NCBI GenBank assembly: GCA_964630235.1
Contig: CAZVUO010000005.1
Coordinates: 186,001-250,000, forward strand
Direction of reading: 5' to 3'
DNA length: 64,000 bases
Origin: JBFLYH01 sp964630235
GTDB taxonomy: Bacteria; Oederibacteriota; JAAXVQ01; JAUVAV01
Below the pieces are notes generated by a model, which had not been told where the DNA came from, ran no database searches, and saw only the letters and a list, made by a program, of their open reading frames with translations. The position numbers and the translations under genes are program-made. Shown one piece after another: positions 17,309 through 25,850 of the stretch. Position 1 is the stretch's first letter. Every line of letters begins with the position of its first letter.

Positions 17309-17797
17309 TTACACCGCCTGCTTGACCCAGCGCGGGGCGCGCACCAAAAGGTGTTCGCCCAAAGCGAATACACCCTGCGCCTCATTGGGTTCTTGTTCGG
17401 TTAGTTGAATCGCCTGCTTGCAGCAACTGGACAAACAAAGCGGTTCCTTCCCGGGGTTCTGCCCGCGGCACAACTCACAGGGGATGACAAAATATGGAAG
17501 CGTGTCCGGATAAATCGTGCCGAAGGGGCAGGCATGCGCGCAACTCTTGCAGCTGACGCAGCGCAAATTGTAGCGTTTCATCACCCCGTCCGGCTGCCGT
17601 TCCAAAGCTTCAAACTTGCAGGCGGCCACGCAGTTGGGCTGCTCACAGCGCCGGCACAACAGGGCGAAATAGGCCAGCTCGCGCAAAGTCAGAATGCCCT
17701 GGTGAGCCAGGCGGGGCGTATACTGGCGGCCGCATTGCACCGAGCATTCTTCGCACGCTTCGCAGCGCGTCAGGTCAACCAATAACCGGTTGGGCAT
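17309..17797 (-). CDS. HycB/CooF-like polyferredoxin with four [4Fe-4S] motifs
   Basis: A 162-residue electron carrier with four Cys clusters in order: CEACEECSVQC, CRRCEQPNCVAAC, CVSCKSCAHAC, and CELC plus LCLSSC. This is the HycB/HydN/CooF pattern that couples an electron-donating enzyme to a group 4 hydrogenase. It lies between the hydG-like gene (19-base gap) and the NuoH-like gene. It probably bridges the flavoprotein module and the catalytic core. Confidence 0.87.
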   Translation of the reverse strand: MPNRLLVDLTRCEACEECSVQCGRQYTPRLAHQGILTLRELAYFALLCRRCEQPNCVAACKFEALERQPDGVMKRYNLRCVSCKSCAHACPFGTIYPDTLPYFVIPCELCRGQNPGKEPLCLSSCCKQAIQLTEQEPNEAQGVFALGEHLLVRAPRWVKQAV

Positions 17798-17816
17798 ACA
17801 AAAGATTCCTCTCGCG

Positions 17817-18644
17817 TCAATCCCATATCTGCGGCAGTTCTTTAATCTGGCTATAGGCGAAAACCGGGCCTTCCTTGCAGGCGTAGAACGTGCCGAGGCG
17901 GCAGTGACCGCATTTGCCCACGCCGCAGCTCATGTTCTTTTCCATAGACAGATAAATGTTTTCCGGCGCAACCCCCAATTGCAGCAGCTTGAGGGTGGCA
18001 AATTTCATCATGATAGGGGGGCCGCAGACAATGGCCACGCCCCGGTCCGGATGAAAGGGCAGAAGGTCGGGCTCAAGTATTGTCGTCACCACGCCCTGCC
18101 GTCCGGTCCAGGTTTCGTCACCCTTGTCCACGGTGACCTGGATGTCCAAGCGTCCGCCTTGACCCCAAGCCGAGGACAAAGCGTCTTGATAAACGATATC
18201 CTTGGGCGTGCGCGCGCCGTAGCGGACAAAGATCTTCGTATAACGGTCCACGTTTTCAAATAGCGCGAAGAGCAAGGCGCGCAGCGGGGCCAAGCCCACA
18301 CCGCCTCCAACGATCAGCACCTCGCGCCCCTGGAATTTATCCAGCGGATAGGCTTTGCCCAGCGGGCCGCGAATGCCAATGGTCGCGCCAGGCTGCAACG
18401 CATGGATCTTTTGGGTCACCATGCCAGCCCGCATGATGGTGATCTCCAGCTTGTCCTTCACCGCGGGGGAAGAGGAAGGGGTGAAAGGCGCCTCGCCAAT
18501 GCCCGGAAGACTGAGCTCGACGAATTGTCCGGCCTGGAAAGGAATGGGCTCCGAAGGCCGAAGGCAGAACGTCTTGATGGTCGGCGTTTCTTCGATCACC
18601 GCTTCCAGTTTGGCCGCGGTCGGAAGGTAGAGTTGGGGTTTCAT
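17817..18644 (-). CDS. hydG: HydG-like flavin/NAD(P)-binding oxidoreductase (sulfhydrogenase gamma type)
   Basis: A 275-residue protein of the ferredoxin-NADP reductase superfamily. An FAD domain (FQAGQFVELSLPG, FTPSSSP) is followed by a nucleotide domain (VGGGVGLAPLRALL, VCGPPIMM). The C-terminal Cys motif, CGVGKCGHCRLG with a later C, binds a [2Fe-2S] cluster. This is the PyrK/HydG layout. In sulfhydrogenases the gamma subunit is the NAD(P)H diaphorase. The ATG at 18644 overlaps the hydB-like stop (ATGA); the open frame extends upstream but without support. Cofactor preference, NADH or NADPH, cannot be read by eye. Confidence 0.87.
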   Translation of the reverse strand: MKPQLYLPTAAKLEAVIEETPTIKTFCLRPSEPIPFQAGQFVELSLPGIGEAPFTPSSSPAVKDKLEITIMRAGMVTQKIHALQPGATIGIRGPLGKAYPLDKFQGREVLIVGGGVGLAPLRALLFALFENVDRYTKIFVRYGARTPKDIVYQDALSSAWGQGGRLDIQVTVDKGDETWTGRQGVVTTILEPDLLPFHPDRGVAIVCGPPIMMKFATLKLLQLGVAPENIYLSMEKNMSCGVGKCGHCRLGTFYACKEGPVFAYSQIKELPQIWD

Positions 18645-19672
18645 GCCTGTACCGCCTCGCGGAGGACATCCCGGATATCGATCTTCCCAGTGCACGCCTC
18701 GGCGCAGCGACCGCACCCGTCACAGGCGTAGGTGCCTAAAACCGCGGGAAAGAAGTTGAATTTTTTATCAAAGCGGTTGTAGAGGCGCTCGACCCGGTGC
18801 GCGCGGGGATTGGCGCCGCCGGCCACGCGGGCGAAATTCTTGTGCAGGCAGGAGTCCCACTGCTTCAGCCGCTCCGGCACCTGGGCCGGAGACCGGCCGT
18901 CACGAAGGAGGAAACAGTGGCAGGTGCAGCAAATGTAATTGCACGCGCCGCACTCCACGCAGTCTTCCGCGAACTTTTTCCAGAGGTCTGCCTCTTCGCT
19001 TTTGACCACCCCGGCCCGAAGGTCCATCCCCGGTTTCAAGCCATGGCCAGTGGCAGCCTGGTCCGCGACCCGCTGGTACATGGCTTGGCGCCTCTGGTCC
19101 CGCTGTTTTAGCGCTTCGGCGCTAGGGGCAGCCAGGGCCGGCTGAAAGGAATTTAGCAGCGCCTGACCGCGGTCAGATCCGCTCTCAATAATATATCCAC
19201 CATCCATCGGAGAAAAATTAATGTCAAACCCTTCCTTCGGATAGGGTTGCTCTCCCACGATCGGGCAAAAACAAGCTTTCCGGCAATCGGTGCAATCGCA
19301 AGACACCAGCAGGGTTTGCTCGCGCAAATGGGCATAAAAAGGGTCGACCGGTTCGTTTTTCAGTAATACATAATCATGGATGGCCAGAGCGGAAAGATCA
19401 CAATTTTTTACGCCTACAACCACACGCGGCTGGACGGGCGTCTGTTCAGCATTTTGGAAAACAGGTCCGAGCATCTCGCGGGGTGGAAAAACCAGGGCTT
19501 TCAAAGGTTCCATGGGCCGGTAGCGGTCTAATACGTGCCGGTTCGGGTCCCAGGCCGTGGCCCGTTCCAAATGTAGTTGGTCTTTGTCCGCGGACAGGGC
19601 GAATAGCGAACGACCTGTGGTGAGATGGTGCAGGAAGGAATCCAGTTGTGCTTGCGGAAGCCATTGGATCAT
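18641..19672 (-). CDS. hydB: HydB-like [4Fe-4S] subunit (sulfhydrogenase beta type)
   Basis: A 343-residue iron-sulfur protein. The N-terminal part contains VVVGVKNCDLSALAIHDY and CDCTDCRKACFCP. The C-terminal part contains the dicluster motifs CVECGACNYICCTCHC and CDGCGRCAEAC. This is the beta subunit of HydBGDA-type and related enzymes (also AsrA-like proteins), which passes electrons between the gamma flavoprotein and the rest of the enzyme. No group 3 alpha or delta subunit follows; the next genes encode a group 4 core. A good sigma70-like promoter lies in the 119-base gap upstream. Confidence 0.87.
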   Translation of the reverse strand: MIQWLPQAQLDSFLHHLTTGRSLFALSADKDQLHLERATAWDPNRHVLDRYRPMEPLKALVFPPREMLGPVFQNAEQTPVQPRVVVGVKNCDLSALAIHDYVLLKNEPVDPFYAHLREQTLLVSCDCTDCRKACFCPIVGEQPYPKEGFDINFSPMDGGYIIESGSDRGQALLNSFQPALAAPSAEALKQRDQRRQAMYQRVADQAATGHGLKPGMDLRAGVVKSEEADLWKKFAEDCVECGACNYICCTCHCFLLRDGRSPAQVPERLKQWDSCLHKNFARVAGGANPRAHRVERLYNRFDKKFNFFPAVLGTYACDGCGRCAEACTGKIDIRDVLREAVQA

Positions 19673-19737
19673 TATTCTATTCCCATCGTACCTGCCGGAT
19701 GAATTGCGGTTGGCTTGGAGAGAAAGGCGTTCCTGCC

Positions 19738-19765
19738 ATTATATTTTTTTAAGTAAATAAATCAA
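19738..19765 (-). promoter_or_regulatory. sigma70-type promoter in front of the structural hydrogenase genes
   Basis: On the minus strand TTGATT (19765-19760) and a perfect TATAAT (19743-19738) are separated by 16 bases. The hydB-like ATG follows about 65 bases downstream. This is the only sizeable gap in the hyp-hydrogenase run, so the structural genes can be expressed apart from hypABFCDE. Confidence 0.6.
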
Positions 19766-19791
19766 TGGGAAAATTAAGGCTGGCTGGGAAT

Positions 19792-20808
19792 TCAACAGAT
19801 GCGGGGCAAGAGCTCGCCACTGGGCACATCCACCAAACGTTCGCCGCCCAGACGCGTGCGCAATCTGACCAGTCCAGCTGGTCCAGATACGACGGTGCCG
19901 ATGCGTGCGGCCTGTTTACCCAGCGGATGAGCCTGAAGAAGTTGGAGCACGCGGTGGGTTTCTTGGGGATCGCAAAAGACCAGGGCTTTGCCTTCGTTGG
20001 CCACGTCCAGCGGGTCCAGTCCGAAGAGCGCGCATGCGCCGCGCACTTCCGGACGGATGGGTAGATGGCGTTCCTCGAGCACGATCCCGACTTGGGAGGC
20101 CCGGGCAATGTCACAAACCGCGGCGGCGACGCCGCCGCGCGTTGGATCCCGCAAGACATGCAAGGCGCCGGGCTTTTTTTCGAGAAGGGGCCGGAGCAGG
20201 CTCCAGAGGGGTGCCACATCACTGAGCAGATCCGTGTCGAATTGTATCCCCTGGCGCCGGCTGAGCACGGCCACGCCATGGTCGCCCAGGGTGCCGCTGA
20301 TGATGATCGCGTCGCCTGGCCGGGCGTTGGCGCTGGCCACGTCCACGTCCGGCAGACGTATGCCGATGCCGGTGGTGTTGAGATACATACCGTTCGCCTG
20401 CCCGCGGCGCACGACCTTGGTGTCTCCGGCCACGAGCGGGACGCCGGTCTCTTGGAGCACGGAAGCCAGGGATTCCAACGCGCGCCGCAGATCCGACACG
20501 GCCAAGCCTTCTTCCAAAACCAGCGCCAGGCTGAGAGCGTACGGTGCGCCGCCTTGCATGACCAAGTCGTTGATCGTGCCGCAGGCAGCCAGCCGTCCAA
20601 TGTCGCCGCCGGGAAAAAAAAGAGGATCAACCACGTATGAGTCCGTGGTGAAGACGATATTTCCGCCCGGCAGGGACAAACAGGCGCTGTCGTCGAAGGG
20701 ATCCAAATAAGGATTGCCGAAGATCGGCGCAATGACCTGGCGGAGGAATTGCTGGCTCTGGAGGCCGCCGTTTCCGTGGGCCAGCAGGATCCGATCGAGA
20801 TCAGGCAT
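19792..20808 (-). CDS. hypE: hydrogenase maturation protein HypE
   Basis: HypE receives the carbamoyl group from HypF on its C-terminal Cys and dehydrates it to the cyanide ligand of the [NiFe] site. The protein is 338 residues, normal for the family, and ends in PRIC with the required terminal cysteine. ATP-binding AIRS-type features are seen in LAHGNGGL, the DDSACL segment, VAGDTKVV and LRDPTRGGV. The start overlaps the end of hypD by 8 bases. Confidence 0.95.
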   Translation of the reverse strand: MPDLDRILLAHGNGGLQSQQFLRQVIAPIFGNPYLDPFDDSACLSLPGGNIVFTTDSYVVDPLFFPGGDIGRLAACGTINDLVMQGGAPYALSLALVLEEGLAVSDLRRALESLASVLQETGVPLVAGDTKVVRRGQANGMYLNTTGIGIRLPDVDVASANARPGDAIIISGTLGDHGVAVLSRRQGIQFDTDLLSDVAPLWSLLRPLLEKKPGALHVLRDPTRGGVAAAVCDIARASQVGIVLEERHLPIRPEVRGACALFGLDPLDVANEGKALVFCDPQETHRVLQLLQAHPLGKQAARIGTVVSGPAGLVRLRTRLGGERLVDVPSGELLPRIC

Positions 20809-21952
20809 GGGCGCCTCCCTGACACTCGGAGGGGGGAAGATCAGAGGGGGCCTGGTGATCGCGATAGCGATAATAAGCGGCGCAAGTCCCTTCGCTCGAT
20901 ACCATGCAGGGACCGTAGGGGTTCTCCGGCGTGCAGATTTTCGCGAACAGTGGACATTGCGGAGGGCGCTCCCATCCCTGCAGCACCTGACCGCAGTGGC
21001 AAGCCGGGTCGTCAGGTGCGGCAGCGACCCGGGTCTCGGGAAAAATCACGTTCGCGTCCCAAGCGGAGAATTCGGGGCGCAAACGCAAGCCGCTGTTTGC
21101 GATGGATCCCAACCCCCGCCAGCGAACTGTTTCCGGTTGAAAGACCGCTTCCCATGCCTCGCGGGCGCGTTGTTGGCCGCCAGGACGCACGCTGCGGCGG
21201 TATTGGATTTCCACGTCGGCCCGTTGGTCAGAGGTCTGCCGCAACAACATCAGCAGTCCCGCCACCATATCCGCCGGTTCAAAACCGGCGATGACGCAAG
21301 GCAGGCGATAGCGCCGGGCGAGATCAGCATACCCTTCAGGACCAATGATGACGCTGACATGTCCAGGGCAGAGCAGGCCGTCCAGGCGAAGCCGGGAAGA
21401 GGTCAGCAGCGCGTGCAATGCAGGCGGCATCAGTTTAAGCGCGCACAAGAAGGAGAGATTACGAATCTGACGTTCAGCCGCCTGCTGTACGGCCACGGCT
21501 ACGGCGGGAATCGTGGTCTCGAATCCGACGGCCAAAAAAACGACCTGCCGTCCTGGTTCCTGGACCGCCCAGGATAAAGCTTCGAGGGGTGAATAGGCCA
21601 CGCGTATGTCCGCACCCAGCGCCCGTTCCCGTTCCAGCGTGGATCGGCTGCCCGGGACCCGCAGTAAGTCAGCGAAGGTGACGATCACCACCTCCGGCCG
21701 ACGCGCCAAAAGCAGGACTTGGTCCACATAGTCTTTCGGCGTGACGCAGACGGGACATCCAGGGCCGGAAAGCAAGGCGAGCGGCGCGGGCAGCAAGGAC
21801 CTAAGGCCGGAGCGAAATGCGGCCACGGTATGCGTGCCGCAAACCTCCATGTACGTCAACGGACGCGCGAGCTGTTCGGCCAGTCGGTGTAGTTCACGCA
21901 CTTGATCCCGGAGCGGGGTGGAGGGAGCAGGGAAGGCATGCGGACCGCTCAC
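20801..21952 (-). CDS. hypD: hydrogenase maturation protein HypD
   Basis: The iron-sulfur scaffold that, with HypC, assembles Fe(CN)2CO for the [NiFe] site. The 383-residue sequence has MEVCGTHTVAAFRSGL near the N-terminus, the redox-active GPGCPVC motif and C-terminal cysteines for the [4Fe-4S] cluster (ACHCGQV, CPLF, CTPENPYGPCMVSSEGTC). The usual motif is CGGHTH or CGTHTH; here the second His is Val (CGTHTV), a minor deviation. It starts on GTG within the hypC stop (GTGA). Confidence 0.93.
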   Translation of the reverse strand: MSGPHAFPAPSTPLRDQVRELHRLAEQLARPLTYMEVCGTHTVAAFRSGLRSLLPAPLALLSGPGCPVCVTPKDYVDQVLLLARRPEVVIVTFADLLRVPGSRSTLERERALGADIRVAYSPLEALSWAVQEPGRQVVFLAVGFETTIPAVAVAVQQAAERQIRNLSFLCALKLMPPALHALLTSSRLRLDGLLCPGHVSVIIGPEGYADLARRYRLPCVIAGFEPADMVAGLLMLLRQTSDQRADVEIQYRRSVRPGGQQRAREAWEAVFQPETVRWRGLGSIANSGLRLRPEFSAWDANVIFPETRVAAAPDDPACHCGQVLQGWERPPQCPLFAKICTPENPYGPCMVSSEGTCAAYYRYRDHQAPSDLPPSECQGGAHA

Positions 21953-22167
21953 AGTGCAGACTCCAAATCTTTTTGCAGAGCGCGATATTCCGCCACATCA
22001 GCCTCGGACCAGCGTTGGATCGCAAAACCAGCGTGGACCAGCACGTAATCGCCCGCCTGGGCGTCCGGCACCAGGGCGAGGTGAATTGTGCGCCGGATGC
22101 CCTCAACTTCGATCACCGCCTCAAAACCGGAACGACTGAGGACTTTTGCGGGCGTGGCTAAGCACAT
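21949..22167 (-). CDS. hypC: hydrogenase maturation chaperone HypC
   Basis: A 72-residue OB-fold-like chaperone that carries the Fe(CN)2CO unit from HypD to the large subunit. The essential N-terminal Cys is present in MCLATPAKV, and AGDYVLVHAGFAI is the usual second signature. Its start overlaps the hypF end by 10 bases and its stop overlaps the hypD start. Confidence 0.95.
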   Translation of the reverse strand: MCLATPAKVLSRSGFEAVIEVEGIRRTIHLALVPDAQAGDYVLVHAGFAIQRWSEADVAEYRALQKDLESAL

Positions 22168-24461
22168 CGTTCAGCCTCCAGTTGCTGTTTCCGGGTTGGA
22201 TCGGCGAGCACAGCCAGCGCTACCGCCGCTTGGCCCAGCGCCAGACCCCCGTCGTTGGGAGGAATGTCAACGGGGGAATAAACCTGCAGCCCAAAACGGT
22301 TCAGTTCTTCACGGACCATGGACAGCAACAGATCGTTTTGAAAAACACCGCCGCCCAGCGCCACCCGGTCCACCTGATGCGCGGATCCAATTTGGGAACA
22401 GACCCGGGCGATGGCCACGGCCACGGTCCGGTGAAAGCGCGCCGCGATCCGCGGCCGGGAAGATCCCCGGCGAAGGTCGGCCAGCAGTTCTGCGAACATC
22501 GGCGCGAAAGACAGGATCAGACGGCCTTCGAGCCTTTCGATCAGGAAAGGATACGGGGGACCATCTTCCCCTTCGGCCAGGGTCTGCAGATGAACGGCCG
22601 CTTGCCCTTCATAGGAAACCGTTTCGTCGAATCCCAGCCAGGAGGAGACCGCGTCAAAAAGGCGGCCCGCGCTGGAGGTCTGCGGAAGGGGATACGGGGA
22701 TTGTAACATCTGCGCCAGACGGCCGCGTTCAGCCGGGGGAAGCGAAGGCAGCAGCTCAGCGGCCCGTGATTCCCAGTCCTTTCCAAACTCCGTGAACAGA
22801 TAGCTCAATCCCATACGCGCGGGATGCAGGATGGCCTGTTCGCTTCCCGGAAGGGGATATGCCTTGAGATGCCCGGCGCGAATAAAATCCCGGTAGGTCG
22901 CAATAAGGAATTCACCGCCCCAAACGGTGTGATCAGGCCCGTAGCCGCTGCCATCGAAGGCGACGCCGATCACGGTCCCATTCAATCCGTGTTCAGCCAT
23001 GCACGCTGCGATGTGCGCATGGTGATGCTGAACCGGAACGTGCAAGTGGCCCAGGGTCCGGGCCAGGCGGGTAGAATGGTAATCGGGATTCAGATCATGC
23101 GCAACGACCTGCGGTTCGACCCCCAAAAGCCGCTGCCAGTCAAGAAGCTGGTCCTGATAATTCACGAACGCGGTGTATTCGGATAAATCGCCCAGGTGCT
23201 GGGAGAGCCAAGCGTGACAGCCGCGGGTCAGACAGAACGTATTTTTCAAATCACCGCCACAGGCGAGGACCGATGGGCCTGCGATTGGCAAAACGCAAGG
23301 ATCGGGCACATAACCACGCGCCCGGCGCAACATCACGGTTCCGCATTCGGTTATTTTGAGCACCGAATCATCGCAAGCCCGCACGATGGGACGGTCATGA
23401 ACCAGGGCGAAATCCGCGATCGGTCCCAAGATGCGGTTCAACGCGCGTTCGTCGTGCACGATAGGCTCTTCTGAACGGTTGCCGCTCGTCATTACCAAGG
23501 GATTGATTTCCGAAAGCAGCAGGTAATGCAGAGGGGTGTAGGGAAGCATGACCCCGAGGTCATGGGTGTCCGGCGCGAGTAGGTCCGGAAGAGAAGTGGA
23601 GGGCCGGCGCCGGCAAATGACGATGGGTTGGCTGGGAGCCGCCAAAGCTTTTCGCGCCGCGGGGGATAGCTGACAGTGGGCTTCCGCATGCGCCAACTGG
23701 AAGAACATGACCGCCAGGGGTTTGGCTGGACGGTTTTTCCGGGCTCTCAGCAAGGCAATAACTTCAGCGTTAGTGGCGTCGCACACCAAGTGAAATCCAC
23801 CCAGTCCTTTGACGGCAACAATCGCCCCCTCTGCCAGGAGACGCGCGCATTCACGGATAGGGTCCCCTGCAATGAACCGGCCGGCAATATCCCGCAAGGC
23901 CAGACGGGGACCGCAAACCGGGCAGGCATTGGGTTGGGCATCAAAACGCCGGTCGCGGGGATCCGCGAACTCGGCTCCACAGAGTGAACACTGCGCAAAT
24001 CCGGACATGGTAGTGAACTGACGATCGTAGGGTAGGGCTTGAATGATGGTGAAACGCGGGCCGCAATTCGTACAGTTGGCGAAAGGATAACGATAGCGGC
24101 GGTTGGTGGGAGAGGTAATATCACGTAGACAATCTTCGCAACTTCCCAGGTCAGGCGGAAATCCGGGTAAAATCACTCCGGCGGGATCGCTTGGGGAGAT
24201 CGAAAATGGCGCCGGTGATGTCGCGGGCAAGATTTCCCGATCGATATGTTCGATACGCGCCTGAGGGGGAGGGACATCCAGTAACCGATTAAAGAATTGA
24301 TTGACCTTTTCGGTCTCGCCTTGAACCTCAATTACAACTCCCGCAGCGGTATTGTAAACATTGCCTGATAATCCGAACGAACGGGCATAGCGGTAAACGG
24401 TTGGCCTGAAACCAACCCCTTGAACCCGCCCACGTACATAAGCTTTAATGCGTTGCACCAT
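22158..24461 (-). CDS. hypF: carbamoyltransferase HypF
   Basis: Uses carbamoyl phosphate and ATP to load HypE. At 767 residues it has all four expected parts: an N-terminal acylphosphatase domain (VRGRVQGVGFRPTVYRYA), two zinc-finger motifs (CEDCLRD...CTNCGPRF and CSLCGAEF...CPVCGP), a YrdC-like domain (VAVKGLGGFHLVCDA) and a Kae1-like domain (HHHAHIAACMAEH, FDGSGYGPD, ALGGGVFQNDLL). I start it at ATG 24461, overlapping hypB by 17 bases, because the acylphosphatase fold begins there; the frame remains open 47 codons further. Its body is G+C-rich while hypB beside it is very A+T-rich. Confidence 0.95.
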   Translation of the reverse strand: MVQRIKAYVRGRVQGVGFRPTVYRYARSFGLSGNVYNTAAGVVIEVQGETEKVNQFFNRLLDVPPPQARIEHIDREILPATSPAPFSISPSDPAGVILPGFPPDLGSCEDCLRDITSPTNRRYRYPFANCTNCGPRFTIIQALPYDRQFTTMSGFAQCSLCGAEFADPRDRRFDAQPNACPVCGPRLALRDIAGRFIAGDPIRECARLLAEGAIVAVKGLGGFHLVCDATNAEVIALLRARKNRPAKPLAVMFFQLAHAEAHCQLSPAARKALAAPSQPIVICRRRPSTSLPDLLAPDTHDLGVMLPYTPLHYLLLSEINPLVMTSGNRSEEPIVHDERALNRILGPIADFALVHDRPIVRACDDSVLKITECGTVMLRRARGYVPDPCVLPIAGPSVLACGGDLKNTFCLTRGCHAWLSQHLGDLSEYTAFVNYQDQLLDWQRLLGVEPQVVAHDLNPDYHSTRLARTLGHLHVPVQHHHAHIAACMAEHGLNGTVIGVAFDGSGYGPDHTVWGGEFLIATYRDFIRAGHLKAYPLPGSEQAILHPARMGLSYLFTEFGKDWESRAAELLPSLPPAERGRLAQMLQSPYPLPQTSSAGRLFDAVSSWLGFDETVSYEGQAAVHLQTLAEGEDGPPYPFLIERLEGRLILSFAPMFAELLADLRRGSSRPRIAARFHRTVAVAIARVCSQIGSAHQVDRVALGGGVFQNDLLLSMVREELNRFGLQVYSPVDIPPNDGGLALGQAAVALAVLADPTRKQQLEAERCA

Positions 24462-25104
24462 AGTTTTCGATCCAATCGCCAAGTTCTTCAAGGCCGATCT
24501 GTTTATATGCCGAAATCGGGAAAATCTTGATTTTGTTATTAACTTGCCGGATGGATTCAACTGCCGATTCGAGATTATATGGAATATAGGGAAGAAGGTC
24601 AATCTTGGTTAAAACAACTGCTTCGGCTTCACGGAATAAAAGAGGATATTTTAAAGGTTTATCCTCTCCTTCGGTCACACTTAACACGGCAATCTTAGCA
24701 TCTTCTCCGATATCAAATTCCGCCGGGCAAACCATATTCCCAACATTTTCTACGATAATAAGATTAAAAGACCTTAAATCAATATCCAGGAGTGCCTGAT
24801 GGATTAAATTAGCCTCAAGATGGCAAGACCCTCCAGTGAGGATTTGACTGACAGTGATATTCAGCTTTTGAAGACGTTCTGAATCGTTTGTTGTTTCAAC
24901 ATCACCTTCTAAAACAGCGACCTTCTTGTTTTTTACCTTTGAAATTAATAATTTTTCTAGAAGTGAGGTTTTGCCTGATCCCGGAGAACCTATTAAATTT
25001 AGCATTTTAACTTCATTTTCAATTAGTAATTTTCTATTCAAATCAGCCCAGTTCTTATTTGCTTCAAGAATATCTCGATATACTTTAATACTTTTTGTGG
25101 ACAT
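24445..25104 (-). CDS. hypB: hydrogenase nickel incorporation GTPase HypB
   Basis: A GTPase that drives nickel insertion with HypA. The 219-residue protein has the P-loop GSPGSGKTS near residues 39-47, the metal-site GGSCHLEA and a guanine-specificity segment LTKID. It has no N-terminal His-rich or CxxCGC nickel-storage segment, so it represents the minimal form. The coding sequence is strongly A+T-rich compared with hypF, which it overlaps. The start lies one base after the hypA stop. Confidence 0.93.
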   Translation of the reverse strand: MSTKSIKVYRDILEANKNWADLNRKLLIENEVKMLNLIGSPGSGKTSLLEKLLISKVKNKKVAVLEGDVETTNDSERLQKLNITVSQILTGGSCHLEANLIHQALLDIDLRSFNLIIVENVGNMVCPAEFDIGEDAKIAVLSVTEGEDKPLKYPLLFREAEAVVLTKIDLLPYIPYNLESAVESIRQVNNKIKIFPISAYKQIGLEELGDWIENYGATH

Positions 25105-25105
25105 A

Positions 25106-25465
25106 CTAATTTTCCTCGATTTCTATTGATTCTACAAACAATTCCTTTCCATTCAATAAATCAATTGATTTTGAATTGCATTCAGGACACTGATATTTTA
25201 AATTTCCTAATTTTCCATTAAAACCACAGTTATTACAGGTTATTTCAATAGGGATAACACAAATATTTAATTCTGATTCAAAGAGATAAGTTCCGTTTGT
25301 TAAAGTTTTATATGCGAATTTTAAATAGTCAGGAATTATCTGCCGTAGAGCACCTATTTGTATTTTAACTTCTTTTAATTTAATATTTTTATTCAAACTG
25401 TAAATCCTGTTAATTTCAGAATTAATTAAATCTATTAAATTTTCACAGATTGCAAACTCATGCAT
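25106..25465 (-). CDS. hypA: hydrogenase nickel chaperone HypA
   Basis: Delivers nickel to the large subunit together with HypB. The 119-residue protein starts MHE, where the N-terminal amine and His2 bind nickel. It has the zinc site CNNCG plus CPECN near residues 74-97. AAAGGA lies a few bases upstream of the ATG. It is the first gene of the minus-strand run. The region upstream is so A+T-rich that no single promoter can be called. Confidence 0.92.
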   Translation of the reverse strand: MHEFAICENLIDLINSEINRIYSLNKNIKLKEVKIQIGALRQIIPDYLKFAYKTLTNGTYLFESELNICVIPIEITCNNCGFNGKLGNLKYQCPECNSKSIDLLNGKELFVESIEIEEN

Positions 25466-25760
25466 TATTGTTTCCTTTAATCAATAATAAAACTTATGAT
25501 AACTAATTATTAATTAATAAACTATTATTTTATTTTTAAATATTAATTTTTAAAAGTGTTCCACATTAAAAGCGTGAAATAAAACTGTTTAAAAATATGA
25601 ATATAATGCCGCAATAATTAATTATAATAATAATATTTAAAAACAATGATTTTCTAAAAATAGTATTTTTAAATTTATTAATACTATGTCAGAATTAATC
25701 AGCATAAAATAATTTTTAAAAATATTAAAAATTAAAATTCCATATAGAATAACTTTTAAT

Positions 25761-25850
25761 CCCTCCGCATGAATCCCCGGTCTTCAGCCCGGGGAGATGA
25801 TTTTCGGGATTTTATTGCGGAGGGAGGGAGCCCCGGACTTTAGTCCGGGG
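25761..25850. repeat. REP-like composite palindrome
   Basis: An outer inverted repeat, CCCTCCGCA (25761-25769) with TGCGGAGGG (25816-25824), encloses GAATCCC/GGGATTT and an inner CCCCGG hairpin (25775-25780 with 25789-25794). It is followed directly by a perfect eight-base hairpin with TTTA loop, CCCCGGAC (25831-25838) and GTCCGGGG (25843-25850). This architecture resembles REP/BIME elements mobilised by REP-associated Y1 transposases. No transposase is encoded nearby. Confidence 0.7.

Noticed and set aside
16215..17408. 397-codon frame on the plus strand
   Set aside because: Antisense to the NuoB- and NuoH-like genes and compositionally like a shadow frame.
14261..18644. Reading the core as respiratory complex I
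   Set aside because: The NuoD-like subunit has both nickel-binding CxxC motifs and a HycI-cleavable tail, NuoE/F/G are missing, and hyp genes are adjacent.
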